From contig NZ_CAKXZS010000030.1 in the NCBI RefSeq assembly GCF_935822925.1, positions 62,001 to 126,000 of the forward strand: a stretch of DNA of 64,000 bases, read 5' to 3'. This stretch comes from Mesorhizobium ventifaucium (GTDB lineage: Bacteria > Pseudomonadota > Alphaproteobacteria > Rhizobiales > Rhizobiaceae). The notes below the pieces were generated by a model. That model was not told the origin of the DNA, ran no database searches, and saw only the letters and a program-made list of their open reading frames with translations. Shown piece after piece: positions 1 through 8,982 of the stretch. Position 1 is the first letter of the stretch. Every line of letters begins with the position of its first letter. A program made the position numbers and the translations under genes.

Positions 1-807
1 CCACGAGCTCTGGCCAATGCCGACGGCGCCTGCTTGGTTGAGACCGTGGGCCACGCTCTCGACCCGCTTGGAGGTGAACACGCCGCCTTGCGCCGGGGCG
101 AAATGGGTGCCGATCAGCATCTGGATCGCGGTGACGGCGGCGCCGAAGGCTTGCAGGTCCTGCTCGACCAGAGCCGGCATGATGCCCATCAGCACCCGCC
201 GGCAGATCTCGCCGCTGCCGGACGCCGGGAACGGCGGCAGCGAACGAAATGCCGCGATCTCGGCGTCGCCATGCAGTCCATGCCCGCCGTGGTCAAGGAT
301 CAGGATGACGCGCCACTCTTCTGGAAACGGCAGTCGCGCCACGACCGGCGGCGGCCTGCCGCTGTCGTCCTTGCCGGCGTCGACAATGACGCCACCGCTT
401 TCGAAACTGGCGATGCCGATGCCGGATCGGCCGCCGCGATCGAGCAGGGTCGCATCGCTGCCGATATCGAGAGGCAGCTTGTGGAGCGTGCGCAGCGCCG
501 CGGCGACGGCAAGGGCGATCTGCGTGCCGGAGCCCAGGCCGGCATGGCTCGGGATCGACTGTTCGACCACCAGACGGTGCTGGCCGCGAATGCCGAGATG
601 GCTGCAGAGCGTCGACAGATGTTCGCCGGCGCGACGGCTCTCGGTGCCTTCGACGATGGTCTCGCTGGATCGTGACAGAGTGACTGTTGTTTCGGGTTCG
701 CTCAGCGGCAGGCCGACGCTGCCAAAGCGACGCCCGGTATCGCCGTTGAGATCGAGGAAGCCAAGATGCAGGCGGGCGGGCACTCGTATGGTAACAGAAT
801 TCGACAT
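1..807 (-). CDS. mptG: Beta-ribofuranosylaminobenzene 5'-phosphate synthase, GHMP family (3' end cut off by window)
   Basis: The protein reads MSNSVTIRVPARLHLGFLDL onward and stays open for 269 codons to base 1, so the C-terminus lies outside the window. A GHMP nucleotide-binding motif (PSHAGLGSGTQ) sits near residue 90. The family condenses p-aminobenzoate with PRPP, the first committed step of tetrahydromethanopterin synthesis. ATG 807 is chosen because a GGGG-rich Shine-Dalgarno lies just upstream. The fhc genes on the other strand use the same cofactor, which supports the call. Other GHMP kinases are less likely because of this context. Divergent promoters must lie between 808 and 967. 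Confidence 0.82.
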   Translation of the reverse strand, partial: MSNSVTIRVPARLHLGFLDLNGDTGRRFGSVGLPLSEPETTVTLSRSSETIVEGTESRRAGEHLSTLCSHLGIRGQHRLVVEQSIPSHAGLGSGTQIALAVAAALRTLHKLPLDIGSDATLLDRGGRSGIGIASFESGGVIVDAGKDDSGRPPPVVARLPFPEEWRVILILDHGGHGLHGDAEIAAFRSLPPFPASGSGEICRRVLMGIMPALVEQDLQAFGAAVTAIQMLIGTHFAPAQGGVFTSKRVESVAHGLNQAGAVGIGQSSW

Positions 808-967
808 CTGCCCCCCGATGGGTGCATCATAGACGCATCATGGAAGTTTAGGTGCCCGTCGCCATGATAGCTGTTTTCGTCGAAGGGGCAAGCCGGAGAG
901 AGTGCATTCGTTTTATCTGTTTTTGGCCCCGGCGCGAGAACGGACCGGGCAATTCGCGGAGGTCGAG

Positions 968-1348
968 ATGAACGAGACGACGAGGGAAAAAGTCTATTCG
1001 GAAGCTGAGATTGCCGACCGGCTCGAGAAGGAGCTGCCGAAATGGCACTACGAGAACGGCTGGATCCGGCGCAAATACAAGACCCACAGCTGGAAATCGA
1101 CACTGATGGTCATCAACACGGTCGGCCATCTCGCAGAGGCGGCATGGCACCATCCCGACATCACGGCGTCCTATGCCTGGGTCGAGGTGCGCCTGATGAA
1201 CCACGCAGCCAAGGGCATCACCGACAAGGACTTCGAACTGGCCAAAAAGATCGAGGAAGTCGTCCAGTGGCAGCCGGCCAGGGAAGGCGGCGCGCTGGAA
1301 GGCACTCCGCCGACCGATCAGCGCTTCGCTTACATCAAATATGATTAA
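968..1348 (+). CDS. Pterin-4a-carbinolamine dehydratase family protein
   Basis: This is a 126-residue protein, the usual size for the PCD/DCoH fold. It has the family pattern WHHPDI, then YAWVEVRLMNH, then GITDKDFELAKKIE. An upstream GTG at 902 would extend it by 22 residues, but ATG 968 has GGAGG at the right distance and matches the family length. Classical members dehydrate 4a-hydroxytetrahydrobiopterin. Between mptG and the fhc genes the protein more likely serves H4MPT synthesis or recycling; homologues are known in methylotroph C1 clusters. The exact reaction cannot be read from the sequence. Confidence 0.85.
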   Translation: MNETTREKVYSEAEIADRLEKELPKWHYENGWIRRKYKTHSWKSTLMVINTVGHLAEAAWHHPDITASYAWVEVRLMNHAAKGITDKDFELAKKIEEVVQWQPAREGGALEGTPPTDQRFAYIKYD

Positions 1349-1478
1349 GCGCGGTCGGAATTTGTTGATGGCGCCAGAAAACATTCGCTAAAACATTGAC
1401 TAATCTGCTGACAGGCGGGGTTCACGACCAATCCAGTTTCGTCTAGGATCGGGCCGGCACCAGAAAGTAGCGTAATGA

Positions 1479-2585
1479 ATGGCGGTTGCTTGGATCGGCA
1501 ACCGGGAAACGCTGGTCGAGCGCGCGGCTGCACATGCCGCCGCGCTGTTGGGGTCAAGCCGGTGCCCGGTTTTCAGCCTGGATACGGATATACACGGCAC
1601 CAGGGCGGCGATCGCGCTGGCTGAGCGGGTTGGCGCGGCATACGATCATGCCGATGGCGCGGCAGTTTCCCGGGAGGCCGCGCTTTTTACCGACAAAGGC
1701 GCGATGACCGTTGCGCCCGGCGAGGCGCGCCGGCGCGCCGATGTCGTGGTGGTCGTCGGCGAACTCCCGCAGATCCATCATCAATTTGTCGGCGAACTCT
1801 CAGCCACGGTTCCCGATCTCTCGACCCCCGATCTCTCAGCCAGGAATCAACGCGAAATCTTTCTTATCGGGTCGAACGAAATGTCTGCACCGCGATTGAG
1901 CAACGGGCGGATTGCGACGCTCCTGTCCTGCGGCGAGGCAAGCCTCGGCGCGACGCTGGCGGCGCTGAGGGCGCAGTGGAGGGGGCGCCAGACATCGCGG
2001 CCGGTATCGAATTTCGACGATTTCGCCAAAGCCCTGGAGGCTGCGCATTTTCCCGTTTTCCTGTTTTCAGGCGACGCAACAGAAGGGCTGGCGCTCGAGA
2101 TGCTGCAAGGGCTGGTCACTGATCTCAACCGCAAATCACGCGCATCCGGCCTGCATCTGCCGGCGAGCGAAAACGGCTGGGGAAGCGCGCTCGCCTCGAC
2201 CTGGATGACCGGTTTTCCGCTGCGCACCGGCTTTGCGCGCGGCTTCCCGGAATTCGATCCCTGGCGTTATGATGTCGCGCGCATGATCGCTGCCGGCGAA
2301 GCCGACCTGCATCTGCGGATCTCGTCCTCAATTGTCCAGCCGCAGAAGAAAAGGAACCGCATGGCGCTGATTGCCTTGGCGAAAACGCAGGAGCCGGTCG
2401 CGGGCGCTGCGGTCACCATCGCCATCGGCGAAGCGGGCGTCGATCACCAGGCGGTGGTCTATTCCAGCCGCACCGGTTCGCTGCGGTCGGTCGATGCGCG
2501 AGCGGCCTCTGAACTGCCCTCCGCTGCGACTGTTATCCGGCTGGTTGCCAGTCATGTCTCCGCCGAGGCGGCGTTGCCATGCTGA
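1479..2585 (+). CDS. fhcB: Formyltransferase/hydrolase complex subunit B
   Basis: This 368-residue protein resembles the FwdB/FmdB subunit of formylmethanofuran dehydrogenase and is followed directly by fhcA, fhcD and fhcC. In methylotrophic bacteria the FhcABCD complex transfers formyl from H4MPT to methanofuran and hydrolyses it to formate. FhcB in that family no longer works as a molybdenum/tungsten dehydrogenase. No iron-sulfur cysteine cluster is visible here, which fits. The start is ATG 1479 with only a weak ribosome binding site. Codons around 1812-1841 carry an imperfect 15-bp tandem duplication (PDLS repeated). Its last 7 bases overlap fhcA. Confidence 0.87.
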   Translation: MAVAWIGNRETLVERAAAHAAALLGSSRCPVFSLDTDIHGTRAAIALAERVGAAYDHADGAAVSREAALFTDKGAMTVAPGEARRRADVVVVVGELPQIHHQFVGELSATVPDLSTPDLSARNQREIFLIGSNEMSAPRLSNGRIATLLSCGEASLGATLAALRAQWRGRQTSRPVSNFDDFAKALEAAHFPVFLFSGDATEGLALEMLQGLVTDLNRKSRASGLHLPASENGWGSALASTWMTGFPLRTGFARGFPEFDPWRYDVARMIAAGEADLHLRISSSIVQPQKKRNRMALIALAKTQEPVAGAAVTIAIGEAGVDHQAVVYSSRTGSLRSVDARAASELPSAATVIRLVASHVSAEAALPC

Positions 2586-4210
2586 CGAAAATCGCCGGCG
2601 GCGACATCATCGATCCGGTCAACGGCCGTCTCGGCAAGGGCGACCTGTGGATCAGCGACGACAAGATCGTTGCGGCGCCGGCAGCGGGCGCTGCCGACCG
2701 GACTATTGACGCCGCCGGCTGCATCGTCATGGCGGGCGCCATCGACATCCATTCCCACATCGGCGGCGGCAACGTGAATACGGCACGGCTGCTGTTGCCC
2801 GAGCAGCATGCCGCGCACCAGGCGCGACCGGCGACGACGCCGCTCTCCAATGCCGGCTGGTCGACTTTCCAGACCGGATGCCTCTACGCCAAGATGGGTT
2901 TTACAACGGTCGTCGAGCCGGCGATGTCGCCAGGAGCCGCGCTTCACACCCATCTCGAACTGGCCGACATCCCGATCATCGACAAGGCGACGCTCGCCAT
3001 TCTCGGCAATGACGATTTCCTGCTGTCGATGATCCGCGACGACGCTTCCTCAACGATGATCGAGGACTATGTCGCCTGGACGGTCGCCTCGACGCGGGCG
3101 CTTGGGGTTAAGGTGATCAACGCCGGTGCGGCGGCCGCCTTCAAGGAAAACGTCCGCACCTTCTCGCTGGACGATGTGGTGCCTTTCTATGGCGTCAGCT
3201 CGCGCAAGATCGTCAAGACGCTGCAGGCGGCGGTCGACAGTCTCGGCGTCCCGCATCCGCTGCATGTCCATTGCAACAATCTGGGCAGCCCCGGATCGGC
3301 GGATACGGCGGCCGCGACGATCGCGGCGGCGGAAGGATTGCCGCTGCACCTCGCTCATCTCCAGTTCTACGGCTACGGCACGGAAGGCAAGCGCAGGTTT
3401 TCATCGGCCGCGGCGCGTCTTGCCGAACTGGTCAATGCGACGCCGGAAGTCACCATCGATATCGGCCAGGTGATGTTCGGCCAGACGGTCACCGTCTCTT
3501 CCGACGTCATGCGGCAGTTTTCGGCGCGTGGCAGTGCGCAGCCGAAGAAATCCGTCATTCATGACGGCGACGGTAATGGCGGCGGCATCGTGCCCTACAG
3601 CTATGGCAAGGATTTCTATGGCACGATGCAGTGGGCGATCGGACTCGAGCTTTTTCTGCTGATCGACGATCCGTGGCGTGTCTTCTTCACCACCGATCAT
3701 CCCAACGGCGCGCCCTTCACCGTCTACCCGGCTCTGTTCGAGTTGCTGATGAGCCGGGAAGCGCGCACCGAAATGATGGCCGGACTTTCACCTCCCGCCA
3801 TGGCGCTCTCCACCCTTGCCGCAATCGACCGCGAATACACGTTCGAGGAAATTGCCATCATGACGCGCGCGGCCCCAGCCAGGCTGCTCGGTCTGACGGA
3901 TCGCGGCCATCTCGGCGCCGGCGCCACAGCCGACATCGCTGTCTACCGCAGGGACCAAAATATCGCGAAAATGCTGGGGCAGGCGGCGTATGTCTTCAAG
4001 GATGGCGATCTCGTCGTGCAGGACGGAGAAATCACCCATTACCGCTGGGGCAAGGCGCTCAGGCTCAATCCGTCGCCGGACAAGGCGATGCTGCGGCGTC
4101 TGGAGGACTATCACCAGCAGCGCTACGGCCTGTCGCTGGACTGGTTCGATTTCCCGGATACGGCGATCGCGCGCGAACAGCCATTCGGCGAGGTGGCATG
4201 CCGAACGTGA
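2579..4210 (+). CDS. fhcA: Formyltransferase/hydrolase complex subunit A (amidohydrolase fold)
   Basis: This 543-residue protein is of the FwdA/FhcA amidohydrolase type and hydrolyses formylmethanofuran to formate. Visible metal-site elements are IDIHSHIGGGNVN (residues 56-68, HxH at 58-60), the later HVHCNNLG and HLAHLQFYGYG histidines, and the aspartate in FFTTDHPNGAPF. The start ATG 2579 overlaps the fhcB stop by 7 bp and the end overlaps fhcD by 13 bp, so translation is probably coupled. Length is normal for the family. Overlapping frames on both strands are shadows. Confidence 0.92.
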   Translation: MLTKIAGGDIIDPVNGRLGKGDLWISDDKIVAAPAAGAADRTIDAAGCIVMAGAIDIHSHIGGGNVNTARLLLPEQHAAHQARPATTPLSNAGWSTFQTGCLYAKMGFTTVVEPAMSPGAALHTHLELADIPIIDKATLAILGNDDFLLSMIRDDASSTMIEDYVAWTVASTRALGVKVINAGAAAAFKENVRTFSLDDVVPFYGVSSRKIVKTLQAAVDSLGVPHPLHVHCNNLGSPGSADTAAATIAAAEGLPLHLAHLQFYGYGTEGKRRFSSAAARLAELVNATPEVTIDIGQVMFGQTVTVSSDVMRQFSARGSAQPKKSVIHDGDGNGGGIVPYSYGKDFYGTMQWAIGLELFLLIDDPWRVFFTTDHPNGAPFTVYPALFELLMSREARTEMMAGLSPPAMALSTLAAIDREYTFEEIAIMTRAAPARLLGLTDRGHLGAGATADIAVYRRDQNIAKMLGQAAYVFKDGDLVVQDGEITHYRWGKALRLNPSPDKAMLRRLEDYHQQRYGLSLDWFDFPDTAIAREQPFGEVACRT

Positions 4211-5106
4211 GCGTAAATGGCATAGTGATCGACGATACCTTTGCCGAGGCCTTCGGCATGCGCGCGACCGCCATCATCATCACCGCGCCGAACCGGAAAT
4301 GGGCGCGCCAGGCGGCGATCACGATGACCGGCTTTGCCACCTCGGTGATCGGCTGCGGCTGCGAAGCGGCAATCGACGTCGAACTGCCGCCATCGGCCAC
4401 GCCGGACGGCCGGCCCGGCTGCCGCGTGCTGATCTTCGCGACGGGAACAGATGAGCTGCAGAAACAACTGCTCAATCGCGTCGGCCAATGTGTCTTGACC
4501 TCGCCGGGTTCGGCCTGCTTCGCCGGACTGGAGGGCAGCGCCGCTTTGAAGCTCGGATCGGCGCTGCGTTACTTTGGCGATGGCTGGCAGATCTCCAAGA
4601 AAATCGGCGGCAGGCATTTTTGGCGGGTTCCCGTCATGGATGGCGAGTTCCTGTGCGAAGCAACGACCGGGCTGACCAAGGCTGCCGTCGGCGGCGGCAA
4701 TTTCTTCGTCATGGCTGAAAGCAGCGCCAAGGCCTTGCTCGCCGCCGAGGCCGCGGTTGCCGCGATCGGCCTGGCGCCGGGCGCGATCGTGCCGTTTCCG
4801 GGCGGCATTGCCCGTTCGGGTTCCAAGATCGGTGGCAAATACAAGGGCATGATCGCGTCGGCCAACGAAGCCTACGCGCCGACACTGCGCGGTGTTGTCA
4901 GGAGTGAGCTCGGCGCCGACATCAATGCCGTCCTGGAAATCGTCATCGACGGCGAGACCAACGACGCCGTAGCCGCCGCTATGAAGGCCGGCATCAAGGC
5001 CGTCATCGAACTCGGGCCGCAGCGAGGCGCGGTTCGGATAAGCGCCGGCAATTACGGCGGCAAGCTCGGCAAGTTCATCTATTCGCTGAAGGATATGCTG
5101 CCGTGA
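4198..5106 (+). CDS. fhcD: Formylmethanofuran:tetrahydromethanopterin N-formyltransferase
   Basis: The 302-residue protein begins MPNVSVNGIVIDDTFAEAFG, the typical Ftr/FhcD N-terminus, with TAIIITAPNRKWA and the C-terminal GNYGGKLGKFIY also characteristic. It moves the formyl group between H4MPT and methanofuran within the Fhc complex. The frame remains open far upstream, but ATG 4198 matches family length and overlaps the fhcA stop. The next gene starts at a GTGA overlap (5103-5106). The gene order B-A-D-C matches known bacterial fhc operons. Confidence 0.93.
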   Translation: MPNVSVNGIVIDDTFAEAFGMRATAIIITAPNRKWARQAAITMTGFATSVIGCGCEAAIDVELPPSATPDGRPGCRVLIFATGTDELQKQLLNRVGQCVLTSPGSACFAGLEGSAALKLGSALRYFGDGWQISKKIGGRHFWRVPVMDGEFLCEATTGLTKAAVGGGNFFVMAESSAKALLAAEAAVAAIGLAPGAIVPFPGGIARSGSKIGGKYKGMIASANEAYAPTLRGVVRSELGADINAVLEIVIDGETNDAVAAAMKAGIKAVIELGPQRGAVRISAGNYGGKLGKFIYSLKDMLP

Positions 5107-5912
5107 AAGCGCTGACCTTCACCCTTGTCGCCGAGCCGCCGGAGCGCCTTGATCTATCACTGCTGACGGCGGAGCGGCTTGCCGGGATCGAAAGGCGCGA
5201 TTTCGAAAAAATCCAGATCGGCATGTCGAAACATGGATCGAAGGTCGGCGATATTTTTCGCATCGCCGGCAACGATCTGCTGGACATCGTCTTCGAAGGT
5301 GGCAGCGCGCGCCTCGACCGCGTGGCGGAAGGCATGCGGGGCGGTTCGGTTCGCGTCGTCGGCAATGCCGGCGCCCAGGCCGGGCGCGCCATGCGTGGCG
5401 GCACGCTGACGATCGAAGGCAATGCGGGTCCGCATGCCGGCTCCGGCATGCGCGGCGGCAGGCTTGAAATAACCGGCAACGCCGGCGATCACCTTGGTGG
5501 GCCGCTCGCCGGCGAATTGGCCGGCATGAATGGCGGCGTGCTGATCGTCAGGGGCAAAGCCGGCGCTTTTGCCGCCGACCGCATGCGCCGCGGCCTGATC
5601 GCGGTGCTGAAAGGCTCAGGCGACAATGCCGGCAGCCGCATGATCGCCGGCACGCTGGTGGTGGCCGGCGGCACCGGCGAGATGCCCGGCTATCTGATGC
5701 GTCGCGGTTCGATCCTTCTCGATCGGGCGCCGAAAAGTCTGTCGCCGAGCTTCGTCGAATGCGGCGCGCCGGAAAGCGTTTTCGCCGCCGTCGTCGATCG
5801 CCATCTGATCGCCGATGGTATTTTGAAACGGCCGCTTCTGGGCAACGCGCCGCAGAAATACGGCGGTGACAACGCGGTGCTTGGAATGGGTGAGGTTCTT
5901 TTCCCTCACTGA
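5103..5912 (+). CDS. fhcC: Formyltransferase/hydrolase complex subunit C
   Basis: This 269-residue protein is of the FwdC/FhcC type, related to the C-terminal domain of glutamate synthase. From about residue 75 to 210 it consists of repeats with an M-R-G-G core (GMRGGSVRVVGNAG, AMRGGTLTIEGNAG, GMRGGRLEITGNAG and so on) that build a right-handed beta helix. It is a structural subunit, not a catalytic one. It uses a GTG start at 5103 overlapping the fhcD stop. It is the last gene of the operon; no clear U-tract terminator follows. Confidence 0.9.
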   Translation: MKALTFTLVAEPPERLDLSLLTAERLAGIERRDFEKIQIGMSKHGSKVGDIFRIAGNDLLDIVFEGGSARLDRVAEGMRGGSVRVVGNAGAQAGRAMRGGTLTIEGNAGPHAGSGMRGGRLEITGNAGDHLGGPLAGELAGMNGGVLIVRGKAGAFAADRMRRGLIAVLKGSGDNAGSRMIAGTLVVAGGTGEMPGYLMRRGSILLDRAPKSLSPSFVECGAPESVFAAVVDRHLIADGILKRPLLGNAPQKYGGDNAVLGMGEVLFPH

Positions 5913-6292
5913 GGCGTGCTGCTGATAAAGCAATGCCTTCAGCGCCGTGCTCCGGCCGACATCCGCAAATTGCAGCTGCATGTTCCGGTGAACTGCTGGT
6001 TTCTTCCCGCGAGACATTTCGCACACTGTTTGGCTTTGCGACGTTTTGGAAGAAACCACACGATTCCAAAAACCCAATTTCGTGCCTCTTTGCTGGGCAA
6101 TGAGGGCCGTCTCGCCTTCTCCAGCAGAACGTTTTTGCGCCAAAATGCCTAACATTCCACCAAAGTAGGGCGACATCCCCTTTCCTCGCGCGGTATCGGC
6201 AGCACGCAGCAAGAATCTGTGTTGCCAAGCGGGGAGTTTTGGCTAACGTAAGGAAAACCACAAAACCACATAACGAAAAAGGGGAACAACAT
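5913..6292 (+). promoter_or_regulatory. Leader region of the Dpp-type transporter operon with two overlapping inverted repeats
   Basis: This is a gene-free stretch of 380 bp. An 11-bp perfect inverted repeat, TGGTTTCTTCC at 5997-6007 and GGAAGAAACCA at 6048-6058, encloses 40 bp. A second one, TTTTGGAA at 6044-6051 and TTCCAAAA at 6064-6071, shares bases 6048-6051 with the first, so the two stems exclude each other in RNA. This could be an attenuator-like leader or a DNA operator. No promoter boxes are clear to me. A short open frame at 5916-6152 has no ribosome binding site and is ignored. Confidence 0.35.
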
Positions 6293-7876
6293 ATGAGCGA
6301 GTCAAGCAGGCGCGATTTCATGAAAGGCATGGCGGCGTTCGGAGCGGGCGCCGGGCTTATGGTGATCAACCCGGAATTCCTGGTGTCGGGCGCGGCTGCG
6401 CAGGCGGGCAAGCAACTGGTCTTCCTGTCGGCCGAGAACATCACCGGCAACTGGGATCCGACCGCGCATACGACGCTGTCGCAGAAGAACATCGAGGGTT
6501 TCGTCATGGGGTTCCTGACCCGCACGCCGATGCGCGTCGAAAAACCCGACGAGGTCATCTACGAACTCGCCACAAAGATCACCTTGCTTGAGCCGACCAA
6601 GCTTGAGATCAAACTGCGTGAAGGGGTAAGGTTCCACGACGGAAAGCCATTCAAGGCGGAAGACGTCAAGGCGACCTTCGAATACGGCTCGCAGCCCGAC
6701 CGGCCGGCGCAATGGTATCCGGGCCCGACCGAGACGCTGACGATCACAACGCCGGACGACTACACGGTGATTGTCGACACATCGAAGGGCGGCTACCCGG
6801 CGCACCTGTTCATCTTCCTCGCCTCTTACCTGCCGATGCTGTCGGCAACCGACATCGCCGCCGGGCCGAGCGGGCCGCTTTCGCAGCGCTTGAACGGCAC
6901 CGGGCCTTACAAGTTCGTCGAGCAGCGAGGCAACGACACGGTGTTGGAAGCCTACTCGGACTACTTCCTCGGGGCGCCGACCATCCCCGGCATCAGCTTC
7001 AATTTCGTTGGCGATTCGACCACCCGCATGCTGTCGCTGATGAACGGCCAGGCGTCCATCGTGGAGCGGCTCGAACCGGAGCAGGTGGCGACCCTGCAAA
7101 GTAACGAGAAGGTGGCAATCAGCAGCGTGGTCTCGGTCGAAAACAAATATCTGTGGTTCCGCTGCTCCAAGCCGCCCTTCGACGATTCGCGCGTGCGCAT
7201 GGCGGCCTGCCACGCGATCGACCGGTCCATGCTGCTGGAAATCCTCGGCGAAGCCGGCCATGCCTCGGCGAATTATGTCTCGCCGGTGAAGTTCGGCTAT
7301 ATCGACCTGCCCAATTATCCCGAATACAGCCCGGAGAAATGCCAGGCCCTGCTCGCCGAAGCAGGCTTCCCGAAGGGCCAGGGCCTGCCCGAGCTCGAAT
7401 ACATCACCTCGGTTGGGTTCTATCCAAAGACCAAGGAGTATGGCGAGGTGATCACTGCCATGCTGCAGGAGCAGGGGTTCCCCGTCACGCTATCGGTGCT
7501 GGAGATCGCGGCGTGGAATGAGCGTCTCTACGACCGTCCCGGCGGCGGTCCGGGCCATATGGTCGACTGCGGCTGGTCGACCGGATCGCCGGAGCCGGAC
7601 CTTGTGCTGCGTACGCATTTCCATTCCTCATCCAAGCGCATCACCGGTATCGTCGATCCCGAACTGGACGCCTCACTCGACAAGGAGCGCAGCGCGGCGT
7701 CGCTCGAGGAGCGCAAGCAGATCCTCCAGACCGAGACGATGCCGATGATTGCCGCGAAGGTGCCGTCGTTCTCCCTGTTCACCTCCGTCATGATCCACGC
7801 GATGGACAAATCTCTCACGGGGCTCTTCATCTATCCGGACGGTTCCATGGACGCGTCGAAGGGGGCGTTCGCCTGA
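6293..7876 (+). CDS. ABC transporter substrate-binding protein, family 5 (peptide/opine/nickel type), Tat-exported
   Basis: This 527-residue periplasmic binding protein is of the DppA/OppA class. The N-terminus has a twin-arginine signal (SRRDFMK, residues 5-11) followed by a hydrophobic stretch ending GAAAQA, so it is exported folded. Family features include FHDGKPFKAEDVKATFEY near residue 115 and LNGTGPYKF. ATG 6293 is chosen over the upstream TTG 6239 because AAAGGGGAA precedes it and the Tat motif then lies at the N-terminus. It starts a long co-directional operon running to 15.7 kb. The ligand is unknown; neighbouring amidohydrolase and kinase genes suggest an amide-containing amino alcohol or similar. 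Confidence 0.88.
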   Translation: MSESSRRDFMKGMAAFGAGAGLMVINPEFLVSGAAAQAGKQLVFLSAENITGNWDPTAHTTLSQKNIEGFVMGFLTRTPMRVEKPDEVIYELATKITLLEPTKLEIKLREGVRFHDGKPFKAEDVKATFEYGSQPDRPAQWYPGPTETLTITTPDDYTVIVDTSKGGYPAHLFIFLASYLPMLSATDIAAGPSGPLSQRLNGTGPYKFVEQRGNDTVLEAYSDYFLGAPTIPGISFNFVGDSTTRMLSLMNGQASIVERLEPEQVATLQSNEKVAISSVVSVENKYLWFRCSKPPFDDSRVRMAACHAIDRSMLLEILGEAGHASANYVSPVKFGYIDLPNYPEYSPEKCQALLAEAGFPKGQGLPELEYITSVGFYPKTKEYGEVITAMLQEQGFPVTLSVLEIAAWNERLYDRPGGGPGHMVDCGWSTGSPEPDLVLRTHFHSSSKRITGIVDPELDASLDKERSAASLEERKQILQTETMPMIAAKVPSFSLFTSVMIHAMDKSLTGLFIYPDGSMDASKGAFA

Positions 7877-7886
7877 TCGGCGCCAG

Positions 7887-7920
7887 CCGCGGCCCGCGGG
7901 AGTAACAACCCGGGCCGCGG
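7887..7920 (+). other. GC-rich hairpin between binding protein and permease genes
   Basis: CCGCGGCCCG at 7887-7896 is the exact reverse complement of 7911-7920, giving a 10-bp stem with a 14-base loop. No U-tract follows. In this position such hairpins usually stabilise the upstream binding-protein mRNA or reduce read-through into the permease genes. Confidence 0.5.
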
Positions 7921-8001
7921 TTGTCGTCGACGGCCGGGTGAGACACACGGGCTCGGCTGCTGGCAACCAGTCCTCGGGCTTCGTCCGCCGCAGGAGATGG
8001 A

Positions 8002-8982
8002 ATGTTCATCATTAGCTTTCTTGTCCGCCGCCTGGCCCAGGGTGCGCTGATCATTTTTCTTGTAACGCTGCTGATTTTCACCTTGCTTCGCGTCGTTCCT
8101 GGCGATCCCGTCCGGTTGATGGCGGGCGGAATGGCGCCCGAGGCGCTGATCGAGCAGATCGCCAAGGAGATGGGGCTTCGCGACCCGGTGCTGGTTCAAT
8201 TCGGGCGCTACATGAGCGGCGTCGTCAGGGGCGACCTCGGCCAGTCGTTCGTTCGGCCGGCCAGCGGCGCCTCGACCGGCGGATCCAGTTTCGGGGATGC
8301 CACGCGCGGCGAGCGCGCCGATGTGCTCACCCTTATCGGCGAGACCCTGCCGATGACGCTGCAACTCGCCTTTCTGGCGATCGTGTTCGCGATGCTCTTT
8401 TCGTTCCTGGTCGGCATCCCGGCCGGATTGTCTCCCGGGCGATGGCCGGACAAAGTCGCTTTCTACGTGTCATCGATCTTCATATCCCTGCCGGGTTTCT
8501 GGCTCGGCATCGTGCTTGCGCTGCTGCTCTCCGTGAAGCTCGGATGGCTGCCGGCGATCGGCTACAAGGGCTTTGCCTACACCATCCTGCCGGCAATCGT
8601 GCTGGCTGTCGAACTTTCGCCGGTTCTAATCCGGACGCTGACCGGCTCGATTTCCTCGGCAATGATGATGCCGTTCATTGCAGTCGGCCGCGTGCGCGGG
8701 CTCAGCCAGCGTCGGATCATCTTCGCGCACGCGCTGCGCAACGCCTCCGTTCCGCTGCTAAACCTTCTCGGCATCCAGATCAGCGGCCTGCTCGGCGGCG
8801 TGCTCGTGATCGAATTCATCTTCGACTATCCCGGACTTGGGCTTCTGACCATCAATGCCGTGTTGCAGCGCGACTTTCCGCTGATTCAGGGCATAGCGAT
8901 CGTCACCAGCGCCATCTTCGTCCTGATCAACATCGCGGTCGATCTGATCGCGACGCTGATCGATCCGAGACTGGAATACTGA
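8002..8982 (+). CDS. ABC transporter permease, DppB/OppB type
   Basis: This 326-residue inner-membrane permease starts with the classic hydrophobic N-terminus (FLVRRLAQGALIIFLVTLLI) and the GDPVR motif. It has about six membrane segments and an inner-membrane coupling loop (VGRVRGLSQRRIIFAHALRN). A loop near residues 80-110 rich in Gly and Ser is slightly longer than usual. ATG 8002 follows a GGAG site. The stop overlaps the next start as TGATG. It forms the pore with the next gene. Confidence 0.9.
   Translation: MFIISFLVRRLAQGALIIFLVTLLIFTLLRVVPGDPVRLMAGGMAPEALIEQIAKEMGLRDPVLVQFGRYMSGVVRGDLGQSFVRPASGASTGGSSFGDATRGERADVLTLIGETLPMTLQLAFLAIVFAMLFSFLVGIPAGLSPGRWPDKVAFYVSSIFISLPGFWLGIVLALLLSVKLGWLPAIGYKGFAYTILPAIVLAVELSPVLIRTLTGSISSAMMMPFIAVGRVRGLSQRRIIFAHALRNASVPLLNLLGIQISGLLGGVLVIEFIFDYPGLGLLTINAVLQRDFPLIQGIAIVTSAIFVLINIAVDLIATLIDPRLEY

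Noticed and set aside
5916..6152. Short open frame in the leader between fhcC and the transporter operon
   Set aside because: No ribosome binding site, no family similarity, and it overlaps the inverted repeats.
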